Source: an uncultured Bacteroidia bacterium (GTDB lineage Bacteria; Bacteroidota; Bacteroidia; Bacteroidales; Prolixibacteraceae). From it: 64,000 nt of DNA. Positions 44,691-52,655 of the stretch are shown in pieces (within the stretch, counting starts at the first letter, position 1; the number at the start of each line of letters is the position of its first letter). The notes beneath the pieces were generated by a model. It saw only the letters and a list, made by a program, of their open reading frames with translations, was not told the origin of the DNA and did no database searches. Made by a program: the position numbers and the translations under genes. Where the stretch lies: positions 24,673 through 88,672 of the forward strand of contig CAIXCY010000022.1 in NCBI GenBank assembly GCA_903918045.1. The letters are read 5' to 3'.

Positions 44691-46526
44691 ATGAAAATTC
44701 TACTCACTCTAATCCTAATCTTTTTTGTGTTTAGTTTACAAGCCGTAAACCTAAATAAAATAAAGCTTTATGAGCCGGTTATTTCAAATTTGGTGATGGA
44801 TAAATTTGTACCAGCCAGGTATCAGAAGATTGAAGGATTTTTAGGGTATCGAATGAATGTCAATCTGGAGAAAAGGCTTTTATTAATTGATTCAACTACG
44901 ATATTATCCGGTTTTAGGAAGCGTCCCGGTGCCCAGGTTTGGCTAGGGGAGCATGTGGGAAAATTCCTTTTTTCTGCCTCTAATACCTATAAATACACAA
45001 ATGATATACGAATTAAGAAGTTAACCGATGACATTGTGAGGCAATATATCGCCTGTCAACTTCCTGATGGTTATTTGGGAACTTATTTGCCGCAGGATTA
45101 CTGGACAGAATGGGATGTTTGGGCCCATAAATATGCCATTATCGGATTACTCAACTATTATTCGGTCACAGGGGATCAAAAGGCCCTGAATGCCGCTAAA
45201 AATGCAGGAGATCTTATATGCAATACATTTGGGGATGAAACCGGCAAAAGGGATCTGATGATTGCCGGCTGGCATGTAGGACTTGCTCCCGGGAGCATCT
45301 TGGAACCGATGGCTGACCTTTATCGTTATACCGGTGAAAAGAAGTATCTAAATTTCTGTGAATATATCCTGAGGGCTTTTGAACATACGAATGGTCCTAA
45401 AATTATAAGTGGTTTGGAAAAATATGGCCGGGTAACCAAAGTGGGTAATGGAAAAGCCTACGAAATGCTTTCGTGTTTCCTGGGGATTCTGAAATATTAT
45501 AAAATAACCGGTGATTTGCGCTATCTGAGGGCTTTGGAAACAGCCTGGACTGATATCCGGAATAATCGTACCTATATTACAGGTACCTCGAGTGTTGATG
45601 AACATTTTCAGGAGGATGGCATTATGCCTGCTGAGAATGAAACAAAGATGGGTGAAGGGTGCGTTACGACAACCTGGATGCAATTTAATCTACAGTTATT
45701 GCAGCTAACAGGGGACCTAAAATATTCGGAGGAGATCGAGCGCATTATATATAATCATCTTTTGGCTGCTGAAAATCCGCAGACTGGTTGTGTTAGTTAT
45801 TACACTGCATTGCAAGGGGCAAAACCATATAAATGTGATCAGGGATTTTCGTGCTGTCTTTCCAGTATTCCAAGGGGAATTTCCCTGATTCCGGATGTGG
45901 TATGGGGGAAGATCAACGGTGTTTTTTCAATTTTGATGGTGGAAGCAGGCGTTGTTACAGATACAATAATAGCTGATAATCATTCAAGCGTTTCACTGAC
46001 CATTGAATCCTCAACAAATTTCCCATTGGAAGGGAGTGTGAAGTATAAAATTACGCCATCCTCAACGACTAAATTTGGAATGAATCTAAGAGTTCCGGAA
46101 TGGGCAAAAAATTATACGGCCACTGTGGGAAAAAACAGTTATAAGGGGATTCCGGGGAGTTTATTGAATATTGACAGGATCTGGAGTAAAAACGACATCA
46201 TAAATGTTCGTTTTGAGATTCTGGTTGAGGTAATTTCAGGAGGAAAATCGTATCCGGGTAAGATTGCTCTAAAAAGGGGGCCGCAGGTTTTGGCTGTTGA
46301 CAAACTATTAAATACTGAATTAGAATCTCTGAAGGGTTTGAATTGCGAATCAACCAGACTAAAACTAACCGATGGAGATAAATTATTGCCATCAGACTGG
46401 AGTTGGAAACAGGCCTATGCAGTCCCAATGAAGGTCGATCATAAACCCAGAAGTATTCTGATGGTACCGTTTAGTGAGGCGGGACAAAAAGGGAGTGAAA
46501 TTGAAACATGGTTAGGAGCTCAGTGA
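44691..46526 (+). CDS. Exported GH127-like glycosidase (beta-L-arabinofuranosidase family, DUF1680)
   Basis: A 611-residue protein with signal peptide (ILLTLILIFFVFSLQAV). It has the (alpha/alpha) barrel of the GH127 family: ARYQKIEGFLGYRMNVNLEKRLLLIDSTTILSGFRKRPGAQ, CQLPDGYLGTYLPQDYWTEWDVWAHKYAIIGLLNYY, AGWHVGLAPGSILEPMADLYRYTGE. The zinc-thiolate site known from HypBA1 (Glu, Cys, Cys, Cys) is retained: Glu322 and Cys324 in GEGC, and Cys388–Cys389 in FSCCLSS. GH127 enzymes remove L-arabinofuranose or related sugars; the exact linkage is not known here. The arabinose pathway genes nearby support arabinose release. Confidence 0.85.
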   Translation: MKILLTLILIFFVFSLQAVNLNKIKLYEPVISNLVMDKFVPARYQKIEGFLGYRMNVNLEKRLLLIDSTTILSGFRKRPGAQVWLGEHVGKFLFSASNTYKYTNDIRIKKLTDDIVRQYIACQLPDGYLGTYLPQDYWTEWDVWAHKYAIIGLLNYYSVTGDQKALNAAKNAGDLICNTFGDETGKRDLMIAGWHVGLAPGSILEPMADLYRYTGEKKYLNFCEYILRAFEHTNGPKIISGLEKYGRVTKVGNGKAYEMLSCFLGILKYYKITGDLRYLRALETAWTDIRNNRTYITGTSSVDEHFQEDGIMPAENETKMGEGCVTTTWMQFNLQLLQLTGDLKYSEEIERIIYNHLLAAENPQTGCVSYYTALQGAKPYKCDQGFSCCLSSIPRGISLIPDVVWGKINGVFSILMVEAGVVTDTIIADNHSSVSLTIESSTNFPLEGSVKYKITPSSTTKFGMNLRVPEWAKNYTATVGKNSYKGIPGSLLNIDRIWSKNDIINVRFEILVEVISGGKSYPGKIALKRGPQVLAVDKLLNTELESLKGLNCESTRLKLTDGDKLLPSDWSWKQAYAVPMKVDHKPRSILMVPFSEAGQKGSEIETWLGAQ

Positions 46527-46597
46527 ACCTGTTTGTCTGAAGGTGGTTTTGAGAAAAAAGGCTTAGCTCCGTTTGCATTTAGAGAATTGATTCGAAA

Positions 46598-47149
46598 TTA
46601 AAACTTCAGGCAAATGGCAATACCGCTGTTCGTAAGTCCAATTTTTATGCTTTTTTGAACGGTTGATTTCCTGCTAACTCCTTGATTATAGATATTGACA
46701 GACTGATCTTTCTGATGATCAGAAAAGCTTGCTATCGGAAAAGCAACCAGTGCAAGGCCGAATCCTAAGGCTGCCGGACTCCAATCGGCTTTTTGCCCTT
46801 CCATTAAGTTTTCAACCGGAACCGCAATGAGTAACCCAGCTCCAAGGGCTAGAACGGAGGATATAAAACCGGAATTCCTGGATTGGTTAAATTTCTTAGA
46901 GGCTTGATTATTATGGGATAATATTTGTCTCAGTTCTTTATTATCGATTATTTTTCCGTTATAAGCATAATACCAGGTTTTTTGTTTTTTCTGACGGACA
47001 ATTGAATCTGAGTAACCTGGAATTACCATTTTCTGATTTAAAATGTTCCTCTGATTTTGATTATGCATATTATTAATACTCTGATTTTTACCATTGAGGG
47101 TATGTATGGCTGATAACAGGAGGGATACAATCAGAAAGATCTTTTTCAT
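46598..47149 (-). CDS. Exported hypothetical protein divergent from the hybrid regulator
   Basis: A 183-residue protein beginning MKKIFLIVSLLLSAIHTLNG, a clear signal peptide, followed by a Asn/Gln-rich segment (about residues 21–45), a WYYAYNGKIIDNKEL stretch, then two hydrophobic segments (FISSVLALGAGLLIAVPVENLM, LGFGLALVAFPIASF) and a short positively charged end. I recognise no family; it resembles small envelope proteins with glycine-zipper-like membrane segments. ATG at 47149 is preferred over a TTG 21 bases upstream. It diverges from the hybrid two-component gene. Confidence 0.65.
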   Translation of the reverse strand: MKKIFLIVSLLLSAIHTLNGKNQSINNMHNQNQRNILNQKMVIPGYSDSIVRQKKQKTWYYAYNGKIIDNKELRQILSHNNQASKKFNQSRNSGFISSVLALGAGLLIAVPVENLMEGQKADWSPAALGFGLALVAFPIASFSDHQKDQSVNIYNQGVSRKSTVQKSIKIGLTNSGIAICLKF

Positions 47150-47280
47150 AATCAATCTTTTTAAATCCAATTAGTATAATAAATCAAAATTAGACGAAAA
47201 AAGCAAATAAAATTAAGATTAGAAAAATTTCTCCCGAATATAAATCTGACATTATTTTCCTACCTGAATCATGATGCAGG

Positions 47281-47306
47281 TTGTTACCCTTTTTATTTTA
47301 AATTTA
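47281..47306 (+). promoter_or_regulatory. Weak promoter candidate of the hybrid regulator
   Basis: TTG (47281–47283) and TAAATTTA (47299–47306), a seven-of-eight match to TAnnTTTG, lie 25 bases before the ATG. It would be a weak constitutive promoter. Confidence 0.35.
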
Positions 47307-47330
47307 CAACGCACTTGATTCCTATTTTAA

Positions 47331-50300
47331 ATGCCGGGAAAACTCCTGATTTTTGTATTCTTTTTATTGTCCTCGTTATCATCGATTGCCGGATTCCGGA
47401 CCAATGTTCATTCCATTTCAAGGCGTGAGGGGTTGTCCAACGGAGCCGTAAATACAATTGTGAAAGATTCTGAAGGTTATATCTGGTTTGGCACCTGGAA
47501 CGGTCTCAATAAATATAATGGCTCTAATATAATCACCTATTTGCCGGGTCGTAATTCGAGTTCAATTCATAATCATGTAATCAGGGAGTTATATCCATCG
47601 GGTTCCGGATTATTATGGATTCTAACCAATAAAGGGATAGGACTTTATGATAACATCCATGACCGTTTTACCTCTTTTTTTGCTCAGGAGTCGGAGCAAA
47701 TGAATTATGAAAACGATATCGCTATATGTTATTCGGATAGTTATGGGGCACTGGTTTCTGTGTTAGGTCAGGGGATTTTTAGGTTCGACAGCACTAAAAT
47801 GCAATTTGATAAGCTCACTTTTGACAAGTTTTCGTTGTCGGCTTCACTTAATATTAAAAGGGTTCATTTAGTCGGAAGTATCGCGTACTGTATTTCCGGT
47901 TCAGGGCATTTAATGAAGATCTCCGGAAATAAGCTGGAGGATATTTTGCAGCTCCCGATTACAGGAACACTCTCTTCCTCGATGGCACTCCAAATCAATC
48001 AACGCCCGTATATACTGATTACCCAGCGAAATGGAGCAGCTTTCATGGTGGATGTGGAAGCAAATCAGGTTCAAACCCTGAAAATTGTGGATGATGTGAT
48101 CACCTCATTTTCGGTATCGAAAGTTAAAGACAGGTTATGGGCAGGTACCGAAAAGGGAAAGATTTACAGTTTTAATCTGCTCAGTCATGATTTTGTGGAG
48201 CATGAGATCTTAACAGACCAATTTGCTGGAAATCCGATAGCAACCCGAATTTTAAGTATCTATGAAAGTGACTCTGATGAATTATGGATTGGAACTGACG
48301 GGAATGGTGTTTATACGCTGAAGCTTATTCAATTTCCCACCAAGAGTTTGTCATCTAATCAGTTATCCTATCCAATAGTAAGGAGTATTTTGGTGAACCA
48401 TAATCAGGATGTTTTGATCGGCACTAAAGGTGGAGGGATCGATATTTTTGATTCCAGGGGTAAGCATATCCGGGAGATATCGGTTAAAAACGGACTGAGC
48501 AATAATTCGGTTCTCTCATTCCATGAGCATGATGACGGATCGATATGGGTAGGTACTGACGGCAAAGGGATTGATATTATTTCGCCGGATTACCGTACGA
48601 TTCGGAATTTTCCCCGCGATTTCAAAGAGGTAAACCCTTTAAACTTTGCTTCAGTATACCGTATACTCGAAGAAAACAGCCGGCGCATTTATCTTGGAAC
48701 GAGCGGCTCTGGGGTAATTATGATCGAGTTAGATCCGAAAAATTCTTTACCAATAAATTGCGAACAGTTAATTCTTGATCGAAGTATTTCGGTAAACGGT
48801 CAACAAAAGCAAATTGTTTATGCGCTGGCTGAACAGAAGCCGGGTATGCTCTGGATCGGAACAAGAGGGTTTGGGGCTTATCTTTATAACACCACGACTA
48901 AAAGCGTTGTTGCTCAGTATTCAACTGTTTCACATCCTGAAATTATTAAAAATGATGATGTTCTGGCCGCCTATTCGAATTTAAATGGTCCAATCTGGAT
49001 TGGAAGCAGTAACGGAATATTCAGTTTATTGCCGGGAATAAAGGATGCATCGAAGGCGAAAGAATTGAATATCCCCGATGATCTCTCAAATACAAGCATC
49101 CATGCGATTCAGCGGGATAATTTTGGGGGTATCTGGGTTACTACCAATCAGGGGATCGCATTGATAGACAGCAGCAGAAGAAATGTGCGTAATTTTAATA
49201 TGAACGATGGTTTGATCAACTATGAATATAGTGATGGGGCCTCCTATTTTGACAAGGGAACTGCCAGGTTGTATGCCGGGGGGACCATGGGGGTAGATAT
49301 TATACAGACAGATCAGATTAAGTTTTCTTCCTACTTCCCGCCAATAGCAATTAATCAGCTGCTTGTTAGGAATATTCCTGTAGAAGTAGGAAGTGAAAGT
49401 ATACTAAACAGCCGGATCAACCTTCAGAAAACTTTAAAGCTCAAATACAATCAGAATACCCTCACTTTTTATGTTTCGCCGCTTGCCTACTGGGGGCAGG
49501 AGCGTTTCAGGATATCGTACCGGCTGGTTAATTTTAATGATGAATGGATTATGAATTCGGAGAATCTTCCCATCAGTTTTTCCAATCTTGAACCCGGTAA
49601 ATATTCGCTTCAAATTCGGGTCAGTGATGAGAACGGGAACTGGTCGAAGAATATCAGAAAAATTGAGCTTGTTATAAATCCTCCGTTTTGGAAAACCCTC
49701 TGGGCAATAGTTATTTATATCTGTTTGTTTATTGGAATCCAACTTTTGATATTCGCCCTATACCGAAACAGGGTAGCCAGAAAAAAAGAGTCAGCCCTGC
49801 TCGAATTTCAACAGAAGAAGGAGGAGGAGTTGCAGAAATACAAAATTGAATTCTTCACCAATGTTGCCCACGAGTTTCGGACACCACTTACCCTGATCAC
49901 CTCACACATTCATGCTTTGCTTGAAGATACACGAAATTCAATTGAGAACCCCCGTATTTTAAAGGTTTATAATAATAGCATTAAGCTTCAGAAATTGGTT
50001 TTGGAAATCATGCAGTTCCGGAAACTGGAAAAGGGTAAGGAACCTTTGAATATCCAGTTAACCAAGCCATACGAACTCATTGTTGAAGTTATATCAGATC
50101 TTGAGCTTTTAGCACAAAAGAGGGATATCCACTGCAGGATCATAGCTACAGATCCTCAATTTATTTTTAAAACTGACGCCGATAAATTTCAACGCATTGT
50201 CACAAATCTTATTTCAAACGCAATCAAATATAACAGGCAGGGTGGATTTGTGAAGGTTGTTATGAATTCAGATGAATCCGGATTAACTGTTGAAGTTGAA

Positions 50301-51386
50301 GATTCCGGAATGGGTATAAAACCAGAATTCTTTCAACGGGTTTTTGAACCATTTGGGATATCCTCTGCATCCAAAAAGGGGAGTCTTCCCGGCTACCGTT
50401 CGACGGGGCTTGGGCTTGCCGTTACAAAGGGTCTTGTTGAACTTCTCAAGGGGACAATCGATTTTGAAAGCCGGTTTAACGAAGGAACTAAATTCAGTTG
50501 CGTATTTCCTGATATCAATCAATTAAATGATGCTCCCCTAATTAACGAGCCATCGGATGATCCGGAAGAGATCAATTTCATTGAGGAGGGAAACCCTGAT
50601 CAACCGATCGGACTTAAGGAGTTACAGACAGATAAACCATTGATTCTGCTGGTGGATGATGAACCTGAGATTTTAATATTACTCCGGGATTTTCTCCAGA
50701 AAGATTATAACCTCAGCTTTGCAACAGATGGACGTGAAGCTTATGATAAGGTTTTGTCAGAAAAACCCGATTTAATAATTTCGGATGTGATGATGCCTGA
50801 AATGGATGGAATTGAACTTTGCAGTCAGTTGCGCGAAAATTTTGATACCAGTCACCTGCCGTTGATACTTCTTACTGCCAAAGCCGAGATCGAAGACCGG
50901 ATAGCAGGTCTCAAAGCTGGCGCTGACTCCTATATCCCAAAACCCTTTCACTCGGGGCATCTGAAAATACGCATTGAGAAACTTCTCCAGTTAAGATTAA
51001 CTATCAAAAGCCACTTTGGGCGACAGGTTGGAATAACGACACTTGTTGAGGAGATTCCCGACCCGTTTTTTCAGAAATTACTTAGCTTTATCGATGAGAA
51101 TATTGATGATGAAACACTTTCGTCTGAAATCCTCTGTGATAAACTGGCGATCAGTAAGTCTTCACTCTACAATAAAACAAAAACAATCCTCGGCACAACC
51201 CCCCACGGACTGATAAACCAGCGCCGGCTGAGCAAGGCCTCGATGCTTCTTAAATCAACTAATATCACTGTAAATGAAATAATTGATCAAACCGGGTTTA
51301 CAAGCAGAACCCATTTCTATGAACTATTCCACAAAGCCTTTTCCTGTTCACCTTCGGAATTCCGCAAAAAACTGGATAAGAGCTGA
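47331..51386 (+). CDS. Hybrid two-component system sensor-regulator (HTCS) of a polysaccharide-utilization locus
   Basis: One 1351-residue protein combining all parts of a two-component system. After a signal peptide (KLLIFVFFLLSSLSSIAG) come Reg_prop beta-propeller repeats (for example GAVNTIVKDSEGYIWFGTWNGLNKYNG, DELWIGTDGNGVYTL, GSIWVGTDGKGIDII) to about residue 690, a Y_Y_Y domain to about 785, a membrane helix (TLWAIVIYICLFIGIQLLIFAL), a HisKA domain with phospho-His847 in FFTNVAHEFRTPLTLI, an ATPase domain (VTNLISNAIKYN, GTGLGLAVTKG-like STGLGLAVTKGLV), a receiver with Asp1152 in ISDVMMPEMDG, and an AraC-type HTH ending at FTSRTHFYELFHKAFSCSPSEFRKKL. Such proteins sense a glycan fragment in the periplasm and activate the neighbouring SusCD operon. 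Confidence 0.96.
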   Translation: MPGKLLIFVFFLLSSLSSIAGFRTNVHSISRREGLSNGAVNTIVKDSEGYIWFGTWNGLNKYNGSNIITYLPGRNSSSIHNHVIRELYPSGSGLLWILTNKGIGLYDNIHDRFTSFFAQESEQMNYENDIAICYSDSYGALVSVLGQGIFRFDSTKMQFDKLTFDKFSLSASLNIKRVHLVGSIAYCISGSGHLMKISGNKLEDILQLPITGTLSSSMALQINQRPYILITQRNGAAFMVDVEANQVQTLKIVDDVITSFSVSKVKDRLWAGTEKGKIYSFNLLSHDFVEHEILTDQFAGNPIATRILSIYESDSDELWIGTDGNGVYTLKLIQFPTKSLSSNQLSYPIVRSILVNHNQDVLIGTKGGGIDIFDSRGKHIREISVKNGLSNNSVLSFHEHDDGSIWVGTDGKGIDIISPDYRTIRNFPRDFKEVNPLNFASVYRILEENSRRIYLGTSGSGVIMIELDPKNSLPINCEQLILDRSISVNGQQKQIVYALAEQKPGMLWIGTRGFGAYLYNTTTKSVVAQYSTVSHPEIIKNDDVLAAYSNLNGPIWIGSSNGIFSLLPGIKDASKAKELNIPDDLSNTSIHAIQRDNFGGIWVTTNQGIALIDSSRRNVRNFNMNDGLINYEYSDGASYFDKGTARLYAGGTMGVDIIQTDQIKFSSYFPPIAINQLLVRNIPVEVGSESILNSRINLQKTLKLKYNQNTLTFYVSPLAYWGQERFRISYRLVNFNDEWIMNSENLPISFSNLEPGKYSLQIRVSDENGNWSKNIRKIELVINPPFWKTLWAIVIYICLFIGIQLLIFALYRNRVARKKESALLEFQQKKEEELQKYKIEFFTNVAHEFRTPLTLITSHIHALLEDTRNSIENPRILKVYNNSIKLQKLVLEIMQFRKLEKGKEPLNIQLTKPYELIVEVISDLELLAQKRDIHCRIIATDPQFIFKTDADKFQRIVTNLISNAIKYNRQGGFVKVVMNSDESGLTVEVEDSGMGIKPEFFQRVFEPFGISSASKKGSLPGYRSTGLGLAVTKGLVELLKGTIDFESRFNEGTKFSCVFPDINQLNDAPLINEPSDDPEEINFIEEGNPDQPIGLKELQTDKPLILLVDDEPEILILLRDFLQKDYNLSFATDGREAYDKVLSEKPDLIISDVMMPEMDGIELCSQLRENFDTSHLPLILLTAKAEIEDRIAGLKAGADSYIPKPFHSGHLKIRIEKLLQLRLTIKSHFGRQVGITTLVEEIPDPFFQKLLSFIDENIDDETLSSEILCDKLAISKSSLYNKTKTILGTTPHGLINQRRLSKASMLLKSTNITVNEIIDQTGFTSRTHFYELFHKAFSCSPSEFRKKLDKS

Positions 51387-51431
51387 ATTTTACATTTCAA
51401 TTAATTTTTATCCAAAATAGTCATCTTTTGT

Positions 51432-51484
51432 AACATTCCGGACAAGATCAGGAACATACCGGACAGAGCCTGGAACTTACCGGG
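51432..51484. promoter_or_regulatory. Three 21-bp-spaced direct repeats, candidate operator of the hybrid regulator
   Basis: Copies start at 51432, 51453 and 51474. The first two agree at 15 of 21 positions, sharing AACAT, CCGGACA and a final GG; the third agrees with the second at nine of its first ten bases (AACTTACCGG). The 21-base period is two DNA turns. The third copy ends two bases before the TACATTTG element, a classic activator position for an AraC-type regulator. Confidence 0.65.
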
Positions 51485-51486
51485 TG

Positions 51487-51494
51487 TACATTTG
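51487..51494 (+). promoter_or_regulatory. Promoter of the GH130–SusCD operon
   Basis: TACATTTG matches TAnnTTTG exactly, 20 bases before the ATG at 51515. No TTTG -33 box is seen; instead the direct repeats occupy that region, as expected for an activator-dependent promoter. Confidence 0.65.
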
Positions 51495-51514
51495 CAACAA
51501 CTAAACTTCTATTT

Positions 51515-52558
51515 ATGGATATCTCAAACCGATTCGCACGGAACCCGCTTCTCCGTCCTGCCGATTTAAAATCAGGTATTGAAGGGATGCAGATTGTCTG
51601 CCTGCTGAATCCCGGTGTATTTCAATATGACGGAAAAATATGGTTACTTCTTAGAGTTGCGGAACGCCCAATTCAGATTGAGGGTAAAATAAGCTTCCCT
51701 GTATATAATAGTAAAGGGGAAATCGAGATTTTGAGTTTCGATAAGAACGATCCCGATCTTGATGCTTCCGATCCGCGGATTATCAACTACAAGAAAAAAG
51801 ATTACCTCACAACACTCTCGTACCTGAGGTTGGTTTGCAGTGAAGATGGAATAGAATTTAAAGAAGCCGAAGGTTATCCCCCGATTTTCGGGAAAGGGGA
51901 ACTCGAGACTTTCGGTATTGAAGATTGTCGCGTGGCAACGATGGAGGGGGGATTCAACCTGACATTTACCGAAGTATCCGAATTTGGAGTTGGCGTAGGG
52001 CTGATTAAAACGAATGACTGGAAGAGTTTCAGCCGCGAGGGGATGATTTTTCCACCTCATAATAAGGATTGCGCAATTTTTGATGAGCGGATTAACGGTA
52101 AATACTTTGCGATGCACCGTCCCAGCAGTCCCGAACTTGGAGGAAATTATATCTGGCTGGCAGAGTCACCCGATCTGATTCACTGGGGGAATCATAAATG
52201 TATTGCGACCTCCCGTCCAGGAATGTGGGACTCAGCACGCGTTGGTGCCGGCGCTGCACCAATCAGGACTGAAAAAGGGTGGCTTGTCATTTATCATGGC
52301 GCAAATAGTGATCATCGCTATTGCCTTGGAGCGATGTTGCTCGATATCAATAACCCTTCAAAAGTTCTGGCACGAAGCAATGAACCTATTATGGAACCAC
52401 TTCAGACGTACGAACAAACAGGATTTTTTGGGAATGTCGTATTTACCAATGGCCATTATGTTAAAGGGGATGAGATATTCATGTATTACGGAGCAAGTGA
52501 CGAAGTAATCTGCGGAGCAAGGTTGTCGATTTCTGAAATACTTTCTTCGCTAAACTAA
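51515..52558 (+). CDS. GH130 family glycoside phosphorylase/hydrolase
   Basis: A 347-residue five-bladed beta-propeller enzyme of family GH130, without a signal peptide, so likely cytoplasmic. NPLLRPADLKSG, NPGVFQYDGKIWLLLRVAER, ETFGIEDCRVATMEGGFNLTFTEVS, AMHRPSSPELGGNYIWLAESPDLIHW, and GAGAAPIRTEKGWLVIYHGAN occur in order. Asp137 in GIEDCRV lies at the position of the catalytic acid; the usual motif reads EDPR, so the Cys is a variation. GH130 enzymes cleave beta-mannosides, mostly by phosphorolysis, so this gene hints at mannose-containing oligosaccharides, but other substrates are known. First gene of the SusCD operon behind the operator repeats. Confidence 0.9.
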   Translation: MDISNRFARNPLLRPADLKSGIEGMQIVCLLNPGVFQYDGKIWLLLRVAERPIQIEGKISFPVYNSKGEIEILSFDKNDPDLDASDPRIINYKKKDYLTTLSYLRLVCSEDGIEFKEAEGYPPIFGKGELETFGIEDCRVATMEGGFNLTFTEVSEFGVGVGLIKTNDWKSFSREGMIFPPHNKDCAIFDERINGKYFAMHRPSSPELGGNYIWLAESPDLIHWGNHKCIATSRPGMWDSARVGAGAAPIRTEKGWLVIYHGANSDHRYCLGAMLLDINNPSKVLARSNEPIMEPLQTYEQTGFFGNVVFTNGHYVKGDEIFMYYGASDEVICGARLSISEILSSLN

Positions 52559-52655
52559 CTTTCCAAAAGAAACTAAACTAACAATTTACCAAAACGGAAT
52601 CTTTTTAAGAGGTTCCGGGGATTACTAATCCCAACAAATCTAAGCTTCTAAATTG

